DNA from: Proteiniclasticum sp.
GTDB lineage: Bacteria > Bacillota > Clostridia > Clostridiales > Clostridiaceae
Reading direction: 5' to 3'
NCBI RefSeq assembly: GCF_003514505.1
Contig: NZ_DOPX01000016.1
Span: forward strand, 124,001 to 188,000
DNA: 64,000 nucleotides
A program made the position numbers and the translations under genes. A model generated the notes under the pieces. That model had not been told where the DNA came from and did no database searches. It was given only the letters and a program-made list of their open reading frames with translations. Positions within the stretch are counted from its first letter, which is position 1, and the number at the start of each line of letters is the position of its first letter. This document shows, piece after piece, positions 44,533 to 54,598 of the stretch.

Positions 44533-45465
44533 TCAATCCCGGAGTTCTTTTCCGGTGATTTCCAGGAACACGTCGTTTAGAGTGGGCATCTCTGAATGGA
44601 TATTGTTGTAGGGAATCTGCTCTGCTTTTAAAAATGCCAGAATGCTCTCTAGTGTTCCATTTTCCTCAGAGGCCCTTAGGGTGACAAAGCTTCCGCTTTT
44701 CTTCACTTCCGTCACATGAGGCAGAGAGGAGAGGTTTCGCAGCTGCTCGTCATCTATGGTAGAAGCATCGAAGGAAATCTTACTGCCCAGATGGATCATG
44801 GATTTCAGTTCTTCCTTGGTACCTGTGGCAATGGCTTCCCCTTTATCGATGATCATGATTCTGGAACAGATGGTTTCCACCTCCTCCATATAGTGGGAGG
44901 TGTAGACGATGGTGGAGCCTTCCTTGTTCAGTTTTAAAATCCCTTCCAGGATACTGTTTCTGCTTTGAGGGTCTACAGCCACGGTGGGTTCATCCAGAAA
45001 AATGAGCTTTGGCTTATGGGCGATACCACAGGCGATGTTCAGCCTCCGGAGAAGTCCCCCGGAAAGTTTTTTTGGCAAAAACTTTCTGAACTCCTGAAGT
45101 CCTGTGAAGTCCAGTGCCTCTTCCACCAGTTTTTTTCTTTCTGCTTTATCCGAGACATAAAGACCGCAGAAGTAATCGATATTCTCGTACACAGTGAGTT
45201 CGTGGAAAACCGCCACTTCCTGCATGACAACGCCGATGTCCTTTTTAAGATCATAAGCATCGGGCTGCATCTCCTTGCCAAAGATCCGGATGCTCCCTTC
45301 CTCAAAATCTAAAAGAGACAGCATACAGTTGATGGCTGTTGTTTTTCCGCTGCCGTTGGGGCCGAGAAGTCCAAAGACTTCCCCCTCTTCGATATGAAAA
45401 GAGAGGCTATTTACGGCCACAAGAGGACCGTAGCTTTTTTTCAGATTGGACACTTCAATTATCAT
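44533..45465 (-). CDS. ABC transporter ATP-binding protein
   Basis: ATPase of 310 residues with Walker A GPNGSGKTT, signature LSGGLLRRL, Walker B KLIFLDEPTVAVD and the H-loop YTSHYMEEVE. The signature LSGG-L is slightly altered from LSGGQ. A C-terminal extension of about 85 residues is typical of ABC-2 drug and antibiotic exporters. I chose ATG at 45465 after GAGGTG. First gene of the exporter operon, divergent from the two-component genes. Confidence 0.92.
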   Translation of the reverse strand: MIIEVSNLKKSYGPLVAVNSLSFHIEEGEVFGLLGPNGSGKTTAINCMLSLLDFEEGSIRIFGKEMQPDAYDLKKDIGVVMQEVAVFHELTVYENIDYFCGLYVSDKAERKKLVEEALDFTGLQEFRKFLPKKLSGGLLRRLNIACGIAHKPKLIFLDEPTVAVDPQSRNSILEGILKLNKEGSTIVYTSHYMEEVETICSRIMIIDKGEAIATGTKEELKSMIHLGSKISFDASTIDDEQLRNLSSLPHVTEVKKSGSFVTLRASEENGTLESILAFLKAEQIPYNNIHSEMPTLNDVFLEITGKELRD

Positions 45466-45765
45466 TAGGCTCACCTCAGTCTGTTAATTTTTCAACTATT
45501 ATATCGTATTCATGTGTATTCCACATTAAAAACAGGTAAAAATATGCAAAAATCAGAACATGGATATCCTCATGAACCGGATGTTCATGACAGTGATAAA
45601 GGATGCCCCTTGAATGTTAATACATTAGAATAAGTATAATCTGTTAATATTCAGGGGGATAACGTGAAATAATTATGAAGAGCGAGATTTTAAGCCCTTT
45701 TTATACTATCATAGAGTTAGATTGATTCACATGAGCTGAATCTAAAGGAGAAAGGGGAATGTAAC
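45466..45765. other. Divergent promoter region between exporter and two-component system
   Basis: A perfect inverted repeat CATGAAC-N5-GTTCATG lies at 45571-45589, nearly central. A second one, GATTCA-N7-TGAATC (about 45723-45742), lies in the leader of the response-regulator gene. No small gene is seen. Confidence 0.5.
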
Positions 45766-46452
45766 ATGGAAGGTAAAATTGGTAAAATTCTGGTAGTCGA
45801 TGACGATGAGAACATCAGCGAAGTCCTTAAAATGTATCTCCAAAGCTCAGGATATGATATCCGTGTAGCAGCAGATGGAAAAGCAGCCCAGGAAGTGTTT
45901 GTGGATTACAAACCGGATCTGGTGCTTCTGGATATCATGCTGCCCTATATAGATGGTGTGGATGTTCTAAAATGGATTAGAAAAGACTATGACACTCCAG
46001 TGATTATGCTTACGGCTAAGGGAGACACCTTTGACAAGGTTCTGGGCCTTGAACTGGGAGCGGATGACTATATGGTGAAGCCCTTTGAGCCAAAGGAAGT
46101 TGTGGCCAGAGTAAAAGCGGTCATGAGAAGATTCAACACAGACGGCGGCGGAAAAGAAGTGCTCAATTTCCCGGAACTGAACATCGATGTCAATTCCTAC
46201 AATGTGGTCTATAAAGGCCAGGATGTGAAAATGCCACCGAAGGAGTTCGAGCTGCTTTATCATCTGGCTTCCAATAAGAACCGTGTATTTACCAGAGAGC
46301 AGCTTCTCTGTGAGGTATGGGGATATGACTATCCAGGAGATTCCAGAACAGTGGACGTGCACATCAAGCGTCTTCGTGAGAAGCTTCACGGTGGACCGAA
46401 CTGGCAGCTGGAGACCGTATGGGGCGTTGGCTATAAGTTTGAAGTCAAATAG
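45766..46452 (+). CDS. Response regulator, OmpR/PhoB family
   Basis: Two-component regulator of 228 residues. The receiver domain has the acidic pair in VVDDDEN, the phosphorylated Asp56 in LLDIMLP and Lys in KPF; the C-terminal winged helix ends with DVHIKRLREKL and TVWGVGYKF. GGAGAAAGGGG precedes the ATG. The sensor kinase starts 15 bases later, then the HtrA-like gene. Confidence 0.94.
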   Translation: MEGKIGKILVVDDDENISEVLKMYLQSSGYDIRVAADGKAAQEVFVDYKPDLVLLDIMLPYIDGVDVLKWIRKDYDTPVIMLTAKGDTFDKVLGLELGADDYMVKPFEPKEVVARVKAVMRRFNTDGGGKEVLNFPELNIDVNSYNVVYKGQDVKMPPKEFELLYHLASNKNRVFTREQLLCEVWGYDYPGDSRTVDVHIKRLREKLHGGPNWQLETVWGVGYKFEVK

Positions 46453-46467
46453 TAGGGAGTAATAACT

Positions 46468-47877
46468 ATGAAAAACAGTTCTCTTGTAACAAAACTCGTT
46501 GCAACCTTTGCCATGGTTGTAACTGTAGGGTATGTTCTGATAGCTGTTGTTCTTTCACTATGGTTCCAAAATTATTTTCTGGAAAAGAACAGGGCGGACC
46601 TGGAGGAGACAGCAATTCTTGCCTCTTCCAGTGTCCCTTTATATCTTAATAAGGAAATTGATGATACGGAGCTCATGCGAAACCTGTCTCTCGTGAAAGG
46701 TGTTGAAAAAGGGGATATTCTCCTGGTGGACGCTTCCGGGTATATTTTCTTTGTGACCAATGAGGCTTATGAAAGTCTCATGTTCACAAGATTCAGTTTT
46801 CCTGACAGGGACCGGCTGGTAGAGGGCAATTCTATTGAAATCAATGGGGAGATGAACCCCGTCACAAAAGAGGAGATGTCTCTTTATATCAAGCCTATTC
46901 AGAACAATGGCGTTTATCAGGGAGCGATTGTGGTGTATACACCCTTGAAGTCCATAGAAGCACCTCTACGTGAGATTTATCTCAGAATTTGGAGTATCAC
47001 AGCGTTTGCTGTGATTTTGTCAATTATATTCATTTATTATCTTGCCCAAAGGATGCTGTTCAGGCCTCTGGCAGAGCTGAACACCATCGCCAGGAAGATT
47101 TCAAAGGGTGAAGTGACGCAAAGAGTTCTTGTGACTTCTTCTGATGAAATCGGCCAGCTTTCAGAATCGTTCAATTCCATGGCGGAGTCTCTCGAGGAAA
47201 CGGATAAGAACCGTCGTGACTTCCTGTCCAATATATCCCATGAGCTGAGATCTCCTATCACATCTATCCGTGGGTTCATCGCAGGGATTCTGGATGGAAT
47301 CATCCCCATGGACAAGGAGAAGTATTACCTGAAGATTGTCTATGATGAGATCCAGAGGCTCACACGTCTTGTGAATGATCTTCTTGATCTTTCAGCCATG
47401 GAATCGGGAAAATTCTCTTTCAAGCTGACAGAGCTGGACATCAATGAGATTGTGAAGGTGTGCATCACCCGGTTTGAAACAAAGATTGATGATAAGGCGC
47501 TTAAAGTGAATGTCACCCTGGAGGGAGACCACCTTTATGCCGCCGGGGATAGAGACCGCCTCATCCAAGTCATGACGAACCTTATTGACAACTCCATCAA
47601 GCATTGCCCGGATAATGGGAACATCAGAGTTCAGACCAGGACCAAAGGAAAGAAGGTCCTTGTCAGTGTCTATAATGATGGAAATGCCATTCCGGACCAC
47701 GATATCAAAAATATCTGGGACCGATTCTACAAAGGGGATAAATCCAGGACCAATAAAGTGTCCACAGGACTTGGACTTCCTATTGTCAGAAACATCATCA
47801 CGCAGTTTGGTGAAGATATCTGGGTGGAGAACAAACAGCAAGGGGTTCAGTTCACATTTACCCTCAGCATGACCTAG
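46468..47877 (+). CDS. Sensor histidine kinase
   Basis: Membrane kinase of 469 residues: helix about 11-33, an outside sensor region of about 140 residues, a second helix about 173-193, a HAMP domain, the phosphorylated His258 in NISHELRSPIT, and the ATPase domain with N-box (MTNLIDNSIKH) and GLGLPIV. The layout resembles kinases of cell-envelope stress. It is followed 11 bases later by the HtrA-like gene. Confidence 0.94.
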   Translation: MKNSSLVTKLVATFAMVVTVGYVLIAVVLSLWFQNYFLEKNRADLEETAILASSSVPLYLNKEIDDTELMRNLSLVKGVEKGDILLVDASGYIFFVTNEAYESLMFTRFSFPDRDRLVEGNSIEINGEMNPVTKEEMSLYIKPIQNNGVYQGAIVVYTPLKSIEAPLREIYLRIWSITAFAVILSIIFIYYLAQRMLFRPLAELNTIARKISKGEVTQRVLVTSSDEIGQLSESFNSMAESLEETDKNRRDFLSNISHELRSPITSIRGFIAGILDGIIPMDKEKYYLKIVYDEIQRLTRLVNDLLDLSAMESGKFSFKLTELDINEIVKVCITRFETKIDDKALKVNVTLEGDHLYAAGDRDRLIQVMTNLIDNSIKHCPDNGNIRVQTRTKGKKVLVSVYNDGNAIPDHDIKNIWDRFYKGDKSRTNKVSTGLGLPIVRNIITQFGEDIWVENKQQGVQFTFTLSMT

Positions 47878-47888
47878 GAGTGTAAAAC

Positions 47889-49100
47889 ATGGAAGATAAA
47901 AACAATCTGGACAGAGACAATAAAATAGAGAATAACGGACAGAAGGACCATGCGAAATCTGGAGAGATCCGGTACCGTTTGGACCAGAAATCAAGAATCA
48001 AGAATGGAGCCTTCCAACTGATTACGCTGTTCATTGTGGTCATTGTGACCTCAGTGACCACAGCAACCTATGTGTCCAGAAAAATTCAGGAGAATCCTCT
48101 GGTCATTGATGACAACAGCAATTTTTCCCAGATGATCCGTAAGTCCCTGGATAATTTTGGGAATGCCTTTTACGACCGAACCCGGATCAGGGAGATCTAC
48201 AAGGAAGTGTCCCTTTCCTTGGTTGGTGTAGCCAATAATCCGGAGCTCTTCTACGGAGACAGTTATGAAGGCGTCTATACGGGCGTTGTGATGAACTCTG
48301 AAGGATACATACTTGTGCCCTATGATGTGACAAATCTGACGGATTCAGAAATTTTTATCAGAACAGACCGTGACAATGACAGAATCTATCAGGCTGAGGT
48401 TGTCGGGCGAGATACCGCTTCCGGCCTGGCTGTACTTCAGGTGGAAGGGTTAGGTTTAAGACCACCAAAGTTTTCCGATTCCAGTACAGTGAAAGTGGCC
48501 CAGTCGGTCATCGCCATGGGCAATCCCTTCGGAGACAGTGATCGGGGGACATTGACCTTTGGTGTGGTGTCCACTGTGAATAAAGCGTATCCCATCCTTT
48601 CTTATGACAACCGGGATGTGAAGGTGTTCGGCATCGAAACAGATGCCAAAGTAACGCCGGGCAACAGCGGAGGAGTGCTTCTTAATATGAACGGAGAAGT
48701 GGTGGGCTTCAACAGCTTGAGGCTTTCCAGCTCATCCAGAAGCGGTCTTGGCGCAGCCATCACGGCCAATGAGGCAAGAAATATTGCAAGATCCCTCATC
48801 AATTCAGGAGAAGACCTGGTTCCCTTCATTGGGGTCTATGGGGACCTTGTTCCTGAAGTGGAAGGGGAAGAGAGCGGATTCTATGTGCAGAGAATTGCAC
48901 CAGAAGGCACTGCTGACCGTGCGGGTCTAAGACCCACCGACATCATTCTCAGCATAGACAATCTGCCCATCGAAACCAGCACCACCATAGAAGAGTACAT
49001 CAAAACCAGAAAAGTGGGGGATGTTGTAAAAATCCGTTTCAGAAGGGTTTCAGAAATCATTGAAGTGGAAGCCACCCTATACGGGACCAGTGTGGACTAA
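47889..49100 (+). CDS. HtrA-like trypsin-fold protein with PDZ domain, lacking catalytic His and Asp
   Basis: Protein of 403 residues: cytosolic N-terminus, one membrane helix (about 43-62), a trypsin-fold domain (about 100-285) and a PDZ domain (about 300-395). The Ser site is kept as TPGNSGG (Ser260). The histidine site reads YILVPYDVTN instead of the usual ILTNNHVV, so His is Asp146. The aspartate site reads SGLAVL instead of DLAVL, so Asp is Gly179. With two of three triad residues gone it is probably a pseudoprotease that binds unfolded or partner proteins. It shares an operon with a two-component system, which suggests it serves as a sensor or adaptor. Confidence 0.88.
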   Translation: MEDKNNLDRDNKIENNGQKDHAKSGEIRYRLDQKSRIKNGAFQLITLFIVVIVTSVTTATYVSRKIQENPLVIDDNSNFSQMIRKSLDNFGNAFYDRTRIREIYKEVSLSLVGVANNPELFYGDSYEGVYTGVVMNSEGYILVPYDVTNLTDSEIFIRTDRDNDRIYQAEVVGRDTASGLAVLQVEGLGLRPPKFSDSSTVKVAQSVIAMGNPFGDSDRGTLTFGVVSTVNKAYPILSYDNRDVKVFGIETDAKVTPGNSGGVLLNMNGEVVGFNSLRLSSSSRSGLGAAITANEARNIARSLINSGEDLVPFIGVYGDLVPEVEGEESGFYVQRIAPEGTADRAGLRPTDIILSIDNLPIETSTTIEEYIKTRKVGDVVKIRFRRVSEIIEVEATLYGTSVD

Positions 49101-49125
49101 AGAGGACGTGAAGTTCTCTTTTTTT
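49099..49125 (+). terminator. Terminator of the two-component operon
   Basis: AAAGAGGA and TTCTCTTT with one G-U pair, followed by a T-run. Confidence 0.65.
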
Positions 49126-49270
49126 TATGGATCTGACTGCTGCAGGTGTTCTACATGGAAGTTCAGATTCCTGGAGTAAGGTTTTTGTAAACAAAAAGTG
49201 GATAAAATAGTATAATGTATAGGATATGAAAAAGAACCGTTTTTTAGCGTGATAAAGGAGGAGCTGGGTG

Positions 49271-49837
49271 ATGCATTTGATCGTTGGCCTTGGCAATCCA
49301 GGAAAAGAATATGAGAAGACCAGACATAACGCAGGATTTATGGTCCTGGATGAACTGGCTAAGAAGCTGAATGTTCAGTTTGATAAAAATAAATTCAGAG
49401 GCAAGGTGGCAGAAGGAAGAATCGGCACAAAGAAAGTGATTCTTCTGAAACCGCAGACTTTTATGAACCTCTCTGGGGAGAGCATCGTGGAAGCGGCTGA
49501 TTTTTATAAGATTCCCAATGAAGAAGTACTGGTGATTTTTGATGATGTGAGCCTTGATGTGGGGAAACTGAGAATCCGGAAAAAAGGAAGCGCAGGAGGT
49601 CATAATGGCATCAAAAGCACCATCCTTCATCTGGCATCAGAAGACTTCCCCAGAATTAAAGTGGGCGTTGGAGCCCCGAAGCATGATCTCGTCCATCATG
49701 TGCTCGGAAAGTTTCAGGAGGATGAAGAAGAGAAGATGGAGAAAACCATCTCTGCGGCCGTGGATGCAGTGCATGCTATCCTGGATCATGGGATCGATTC
49801 AGCCATCAGTGAGTATAACGGGTTTAGAGCGGAGTAG
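49271..49837 (+). CDS. pth: Peptidyl-tRNA hydrolase
   Basis: Recycles peptidyl-tRNA dropped from ribosomes; 188 residues. LIVGLGNPGKEYEKTRHNAGF includes the catalytic His, and later motifs KPQTFMNLSGE, VIFDDVSLDVGKLRIRKKGS and GGHNGIKS are conserved. ATG at 49271 follows AGGAGG; GTG at 49268 is the alternative. It lies directly before mfd, as in Bacillus; the small gene fin, normally between them in Bacillus, is absent. Confidence 0.96.
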   Translation: MHLIVGLGNPGKEYEKTRHNAGFMVLDELAKKLNVQFDKNKFRGKVAEGRIGTKKVILLKPQTFMNLSGESIVEAADFYKIPNEEVLVIFDDVSLDVGKLRIRKKGSAGGHNGIKSTILHLASEDFPRIKVGVGAPKHDLVHHVLGKFQEDEEEKMEKTISAAVDAVHAILDHGIDSAISEYNGFRAE

Positions 49838-49846
49838 GTGAATAAT

Positions 49847-52800
49847 GTGAGATTAGAAGGACTAAGACAGAGGCTTTATGAGGATGGTTCGTTCAAAGAG
49901 CTCCGTAAAAGTATCAAAGAGAGGAAGTTCCCAGTAGGAGTATTTGGTGTATCAGAGTCCGCAAGGGCTTACCTCATTTCTACACTCTTCGGAAAGGAAA
50001 AAGACAGCATTTTCATTTTCACATCCAAGGATATGGATGCGAAGAATCTTTATGAGGATCTTCTTCTTTATGAGAATGAGGTGTATTATTTCCCAGCAAA
50101 GGATCTGGTGTTCTATAACATTGATGCCATCTCCGGAGACCTCCGGTGGGAGCGTTTAAAGGTCATGAAAGCGCTCCAGAACGGCAAGAAGAAAATCGTT
50201 GTCACCACCATTGATGCGCTGACTGCGAAATATGCGCCCTATGAGTATTTCAGAGCCTATCATTTTTCCTTGGAAAAGGGTATGGAGATTGATCTCAAAG
50301 AAGTGGGCAAAAGACTCCAAAGCTCTGGATATGTAAGAGTGGAGCTGGTAGAGGGTAAAGGAGAATATGCACTGAGGGGGGGCATTTTGGATGTCTTCCC
50401 ACCTGACAGCGCCCAGCCGTACCGTGTGGAGCTTTTTGGAGATGAGATTGATTCTATCAGAACCTTTCATCCGGAAAACCAGAGAAGCATCGAGCAGGTG
50501 CCGTCCTTTGAGATCTTTCCAGCAAAAGAGCTCATTCTTACAGAGGAGCGGATGAAAGAAGGAGCGGAGCGTATTGAAAAAGAGTTTCAGGATATCCTGA
50601 AGGATAAGAAGAAGCGCAAGGCCTATGACAACGAAGCTTTTGAAAAGCTGAAGAGTCATGTTTCGAGCAATCTGGAATATCTCAAGGAAGGCGTGTTCTT
50701 TGAAAACATTGATGCCTATCTGCCCTTCTTTTTTGAAAACCCATCCAGCTTTTTCGATTTCATGGGAGAGGCCAAAATCATTGTGGATGACACAGCGCAT
50801 TCACTAGGAAAGCTGGAGTCTGTCTATCAGGAGTTTCAGGAGGATTATGATGCATTTCTTCACCGTGGAGAGATTATGCCTTCCCAAGGCAGTCTCATGC
50901 TGGAGAAAGACCTGCTCCTGGAGACTTTAAAAAACAAAGACGTGATCACACTGAACCAGTTCCAGAAGACGGAGCGGTTTTTGCCCCCAAGAAGCCTTGT
51001 GAATTTCAATCAGATTACCATCTACAATTATCAGGGACAGCTGGATCTTCTCATTGATGACATCAAAGACCGAAAACGAAGAGGATACAAAGTGGTGATC
51101 CTTGCGGGTACAAGACCTAGAGGAGAAAGACTTGTAGATATATTGAGAGACAAGGACATTGAGTCTGTCTATAAGGATACTTTAAGCACCCTGGATTATT
51201 CTGATGTTATCATAACCTTCGGAAACCAGCTCCGTGGATTTGAGTTTCCAGACATCAGGCTTTCTCTGATTTCGGACAAGGAAGTGTTTGGTGAGGCCAA
51301 AAGAAAGAAGCGGAAAGCGCCGAAAAAGGGCAAGGGTCTCACAAAAATCCAGAGCTTCACAGAGCTGAGAAAGGGCGATTACGTGGTTCATGTGAATCAT
51401 GGCATCGGGGTTTTTCTTGGCATCAAACAGCTGGAGTCCTCGGGTCTTGTCCGGGATTATATAGAAATCTCCTATGACAAGAACGATAAGCTCTTTATCC
51501 CGGTGGAGCAGCTGGATATGATCCAGCGCTACATCGGTACAGAAGGAAAACAGCCCAAAATCAATAAGCTGGGTGGCCAGGAGTGGAGCAAAGCCAAAGC
51601 CAAGGTAAAACGCTCTGTGGACGAGATTGCGGAAGACCTGGTGAAGCTCTATGCAGAGCGGGAAAAGGTCAAAGGCTATCCGTTCACGCCAGACACTGAA
51701 TGGCAAAGACAGTTTGAGGATGAGTTTGCTTATGATGAGACAGAAGATCAGCTGCGCTCCTCAGAGGAAATCAAAAGAGATATGGAACGGGAGCGGGTCA
51801 TGGACCGTCTTCTTTGTGGAGACGTAGGTTATGGAAAAACAGAAGTGGCCATGAGAGCGGCGTTTAAAGCGGTGATGGACTCAAAACAAGTAGCGGTGCT
51901 GGTCCCTACCACCATCCTTGCGGAGCAGCATTATCACTCTTTCAGGAACCGTTTTAAGGGGTTCCCCATCAAGATTGATATGATCTCCAGATTTAGGGGT
52001 CCAAAAGAGCAGAAGGAAACCATGCGGCGGGTGAAAGAAGGAAATGTGGACATCATCATCGGAACCCATAAGATCCTTTCAAAAGACCTGCAGTTTAAAG
52101 ACCTGGGTCTTCTCATTGTGGATGAGGAGCAGAGGTTTGGTGTAGCCCATAAAGAAAAGCTGAAATCCGCCAAGAAGAATGTGGACGTCTTGACTTTATC
52201 TGCAACACCGATTCCAAGAACGCTTCATATGTCTTTATCCGGAATCCGGGACATTTCTCTGATTGAAACTCCGCCGGAAGAGCGGTATCCCATTCAGACC
52301 TATGTGGTGGAGTTCAATGAGCAGCTGGTCCGTGATGCAATCTTAAGAGAAAAGGCCAGAAACGGGCAGGTGTACTTTGTCCACAACAGAGTGGATGACA
52401 TTCATGTGATGCACAGTTATCTCCAGAAGCTTGTTCCTGAAGTGATATTTGATGTGGCTCATGGTCAGATGAATGAAAGAGAGCTGGAGAATGCCATGAA
52501 GAATTTCATGGACGGACATACCGATGTCCTCATCAGCACCACCATCATTGAAACAGGCATGGACATTCAGAACGTCAATACCATCATTGTGGACCATGCG
52601 GACAAGCTTGGACTTTCTCAGCTTTACCAGCTCCGTGGAAGAGTAGGCAGAACCAACAGAATCGCTTATGCCTACCTGACCTATAAGAAAGACAAGGTGC
52701 TCACAGAAATTGCGGAGAAGCGGCTAAGAGCCCTGAAGGATTTCACAGAACTGGGGTCCGGCTTTAAAATTGCCATGCGGGATCTGGAAATAAGAGGCGC

Positions 52801-53362
52801 GGGCAATCTCATGGGGAAAGCCCAGCATGGGCAGATGTCTGTGGTGGGGTATGATCTTTATGTGAAAATGCTGGATACCGCCATCAAAATGCTCACAGGG
52901 GAGATTCAGGAGGAAAAAGTCGATACCACCATCGACATCCGTGTGGATGCCTATATACCTTCCAGTTATATCAGCGATGAGATGCATAAAATTGAGGTCT
53001 ACAAAAGAATTGCATCCATGGAGAGTGAAGAAGACTACGAAGACATTAAGGAAGAGCTGCTGGACAGGTTCAGCGACATTCCGGATTCACTCTACAATCT
53101 GATGGATATCGCCAGGTTGAAGTTCTATGCCAATAGAGCAGGGGTTCTTGAACTTAAGGACCGCATGAAAGATATCCTGGTGACTTTTGTCAGCTCTGAA
53201 AAGCTCACAGAAGAAAAAGTATCACATCTGATGAAAAAATACAGCAAACGTGTGGAGTTTATCAGAAGCACCCCCGGTTTTTCTGTGAAAAACCTGGAAA
53301 AAGACCGGGATGAAACCATCATGTTCCTGACAAAAATGATGAAAGAGCTCAGTACGCTCTAA
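49847..53362 (+). CDS. mfd: Transcription-repair coupling factor
   Basis: DNA translocase of 1171 residues that removes stalled RNA polymerase and recruits UvrA. UvrB-like N-terminal domains are followed by the polymerase-binding domain (GDYVVHVNHGIGVFLG, about 510-525), a RecG-like helicase with Walker A GDVGYGKTEVA and DEEQ box, and the C-terminal TRCF domain. I chose GTG at 49847, preceded by AGGTG, over GTG at 49838. Co-transcribed with pth. Confidence 0.96.
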   Translation: MRLEGLRQRLYEDGSFKELRKSIKERKFPVGVFGVSESARAYLISTLFGKEKDSIFIFTSKDMDAKNLYEDLLLYENEVYYFPAKDLVFYNIDAISGDLRWERLKVMKALQNGKKKIVVTTIDALTAKYAPYEYFRAYHFSLEKGMEIDLKEVGKRLQSSGYVRVELVEGKGEYALRGGILDVFPPDSAQPYRVELFGDEIDSIRTFHPENQRSIEQVPSFEIFPAKELILTEERMKEGAERIEKEFQDILKDKKKRKAYDNEAFEKLKSHVSSNLEYLKEGVFFENIDAYLPFFFENPSSFFDFMGEAKIIVDDTAHSLGKLESVYQEFQEDYDAFLHRGEIMPSQGSLMLEKDLLLETLKNKDVITLNQFQKTERFLPPRSLVNFNQITIYNYQGQLDLLIDDIKDRKRRGYKVVILAGTRPRGERLVDILRDKDIESVYKDTLSTLDYSDVIITFGNQLRGFEFPDIRLSLISDKEVFGEAKRKKRKAPKKGKGLTKIQSFTELRKGDYVVHVNHGIGVFLGIKQLESSGLVRDYIEISYDKNDKLFIPVEQLDMIQRYIGTEGKQPKINKLGGQEWSKAKAKVKRSVDEIAEDLVKLYAEREKVKGYPFTPDTEWQRQFEDEFAYDETEDQLRSSEEIKRDMERERVMDRLLCGDVGYGKTEVAMRAAFKAVMDSKQVAVLVPTTILAEQHYHSFRNRFKGFPIKIDMISRFRGPKEQKETMRRVKEGNVDIIIGTHKILSKDLQFKDLGLLIVDEEQRFGVAHKEKLKSAKKNVDVLTLSATPIPRTLHMSLSGIRDISLIETPPEERYPIQTYVVEFNEQLVRDAILREKARNGQVYFVHNRVDDIHVMHSYLQKLVPEVIFDVAHGQMNERELENAMKNFMDGHTDVLISTTIIETGMDIQNVNTIIVDHADKLGLSQLYQLRGRVGRTNRIAYAYLTYKKDKVLTEIAEKRLRALKDFTELGSGFKIAMRDLEIRGAGNLMGKAQHGQMSVVGYDLYVKMLDTAIKMLTGEIQEEKVDTTIDIRVDAYIPSSYISDEMHKIEVYKRIASMESEEDYEDIKEELLDRFSDIPDSLYNLMDIARLKFYANRAGVLELKDRMKDILVTFVSSEKLTEEKVSHLMKKYSKRVEFIRSTPGFSVKNLEKDRDETIMFLTKMMKELSTL

Positions 53363-53478
53363 AAGTTGCAAAAGTGGCTTAAAGACTATATAATTATGAA
53401 ATGTGTCACACCATTGTAACAAAGAAAAGATATGATGAGTCTGGAACTGAAATCGAGAGTAAAAGAGAGGGAAAAAAC

Positions 53479-54495
53479 TTGATCACTTTAAAGAAAAAAG
53501 TAGTTACGGTCCTTGCGGCTTCCGTATTGACTGCAGTCCTTGCGGGATGCGGCCTTGTGGAGGAAACACAGGAATCCATTGATGCCACTGTCCTTGCAAA
53601 AGTAGGAGATGTGGAGATCACCCAGAAAGATGTGGATACTGAAGCGAAATCCTACATCGACAGCCTGAAGGTACAGTATGGAGAAGAAATTCTCGAACAG
53701 GAAGAAGGAAAGCAGGTCATCAAGGATCTGAAGGTGGATATTCTGAACAGTCTTGTGGAGATGAGAATCCTAGACAAGAAGATTGAAGAATCCGGTATGG
53801 AGACTGATACAGAAGAGATCACCAAGGCAGTGACAGAAAGAATTGACCAGGTGAAGAAGACCTATGGCGATGATGAAAAGTATCTGGCAGCTCTGGAAGA
53901 AGCTGGATTCAATGAAGAGACCTATAAGACTTTTGTGCAGGAAGACATTGTCAGAAGCAAGTACTATGAGAGCATCGTGGCAGACGTGACCGTCTCCGAC
54001 GAGGACATCGAAAAGTACTATGAGGACAATAAGAAGAACTATGTGACACCAGCAGGTGCCAATATCTATCATATTTACTTCGGTAACGATGATGAAGCTA
54101 AGGCTAAGGGCGAAGAAGTTCTGAAGCTCATCAAGGAAGAAGGCAAAGATTTTGCTGAGATGGCAGAAGAGTACGGAAAAGATCTTTCTGCAGAGGCCGG
54201 CGGACTTCTTGGATACTATGGCTATGAGAACACAGAGCTTTATGCTGATTTCATGGACCATGTGAAGAAGCTGAAGGAAGATGAAATCTCTGACGTTGTG
54301 AAGTCCACAGCTGGATATCACATCATTAAAGTAGATGGCATTCAAGCAGAAGAAGTGCAGAAGCCGCTGGAGGATGTGAAGGAAACCATCACTTCCACAC
54401 TTACAGCAAACAAAAAGAGCGAGAAGTATCTTTCCACCATGGAAGAATGGAAGAAAGAGCTGAATGTCAAAGTTTATGAGGATAAAATCCGTTAA
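53479..54495 (+). CDS. PrsA-like lipoprotein foldase (parvulin type)
   Basis: Extracellular peptidyl-prolyl isomerase of 338 residues. Lipobox VLAGC (Cys24) follows a signal peptide; a SurA-like helical region (about 40-190) leads to a parvulin domain (about 195-290) with GGLLGYYGYE and STAGYHIIKVDG. I chose TTG at 53479, with GAGAGGG before it, because translation from the frame's first ATG at 53401 would add a hydrophilic stretch before the signal. It lies 116 bases after mfd. It helps fold exported proteins. Confidence 0.9.
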   Translation: MITLKKKVVTVLAASVLTAVLAGCGLVEETQESIDATVLAKVGDVEITQKDVDTEAKSYIDSLKVQYGEEILEQEEGKQVIKDLKVDILNSLVEMRILDKKIEESGMETDTEEITKAVTERIDQVKKTYGDDEKYLAALEEAGFNEETYKTFVQEDIVRSKYYESIVADVTVSDEDIEKYYEDNKKNYVTPAGANIYHIYFGNDDEAKAKGEEVLKLIKEEGKDFAEMAEEYGKDLSAEAGGLLGYYGYENTELYADFMDHVKKLKEDEISDVVKSTAGYHIIKVDGIQAEEVQKPLEDVKETITSTLTANKKSEKYLSTMEEWKKELNVKVYEDKIR

Positions 54496-54508
54496 TCGGA
54501 TCCATGTG

Positions 54509-54540
54509 CCCGGGAGAAATCCCGGGTTTTTTTCTTTTTT
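54509..54540 (+). terminator. Terminator of the prsA-like gene
   Basis: CCCGGGA, loop, TCCCGGG, then a T-rich run. Confidence 0.88.
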
Positions 54541-54598
54541 AGTACCCAATCGGGGGCTGTGCTATAATAAAACTAAGTTTAGTAGTTGAGGTGAAATT

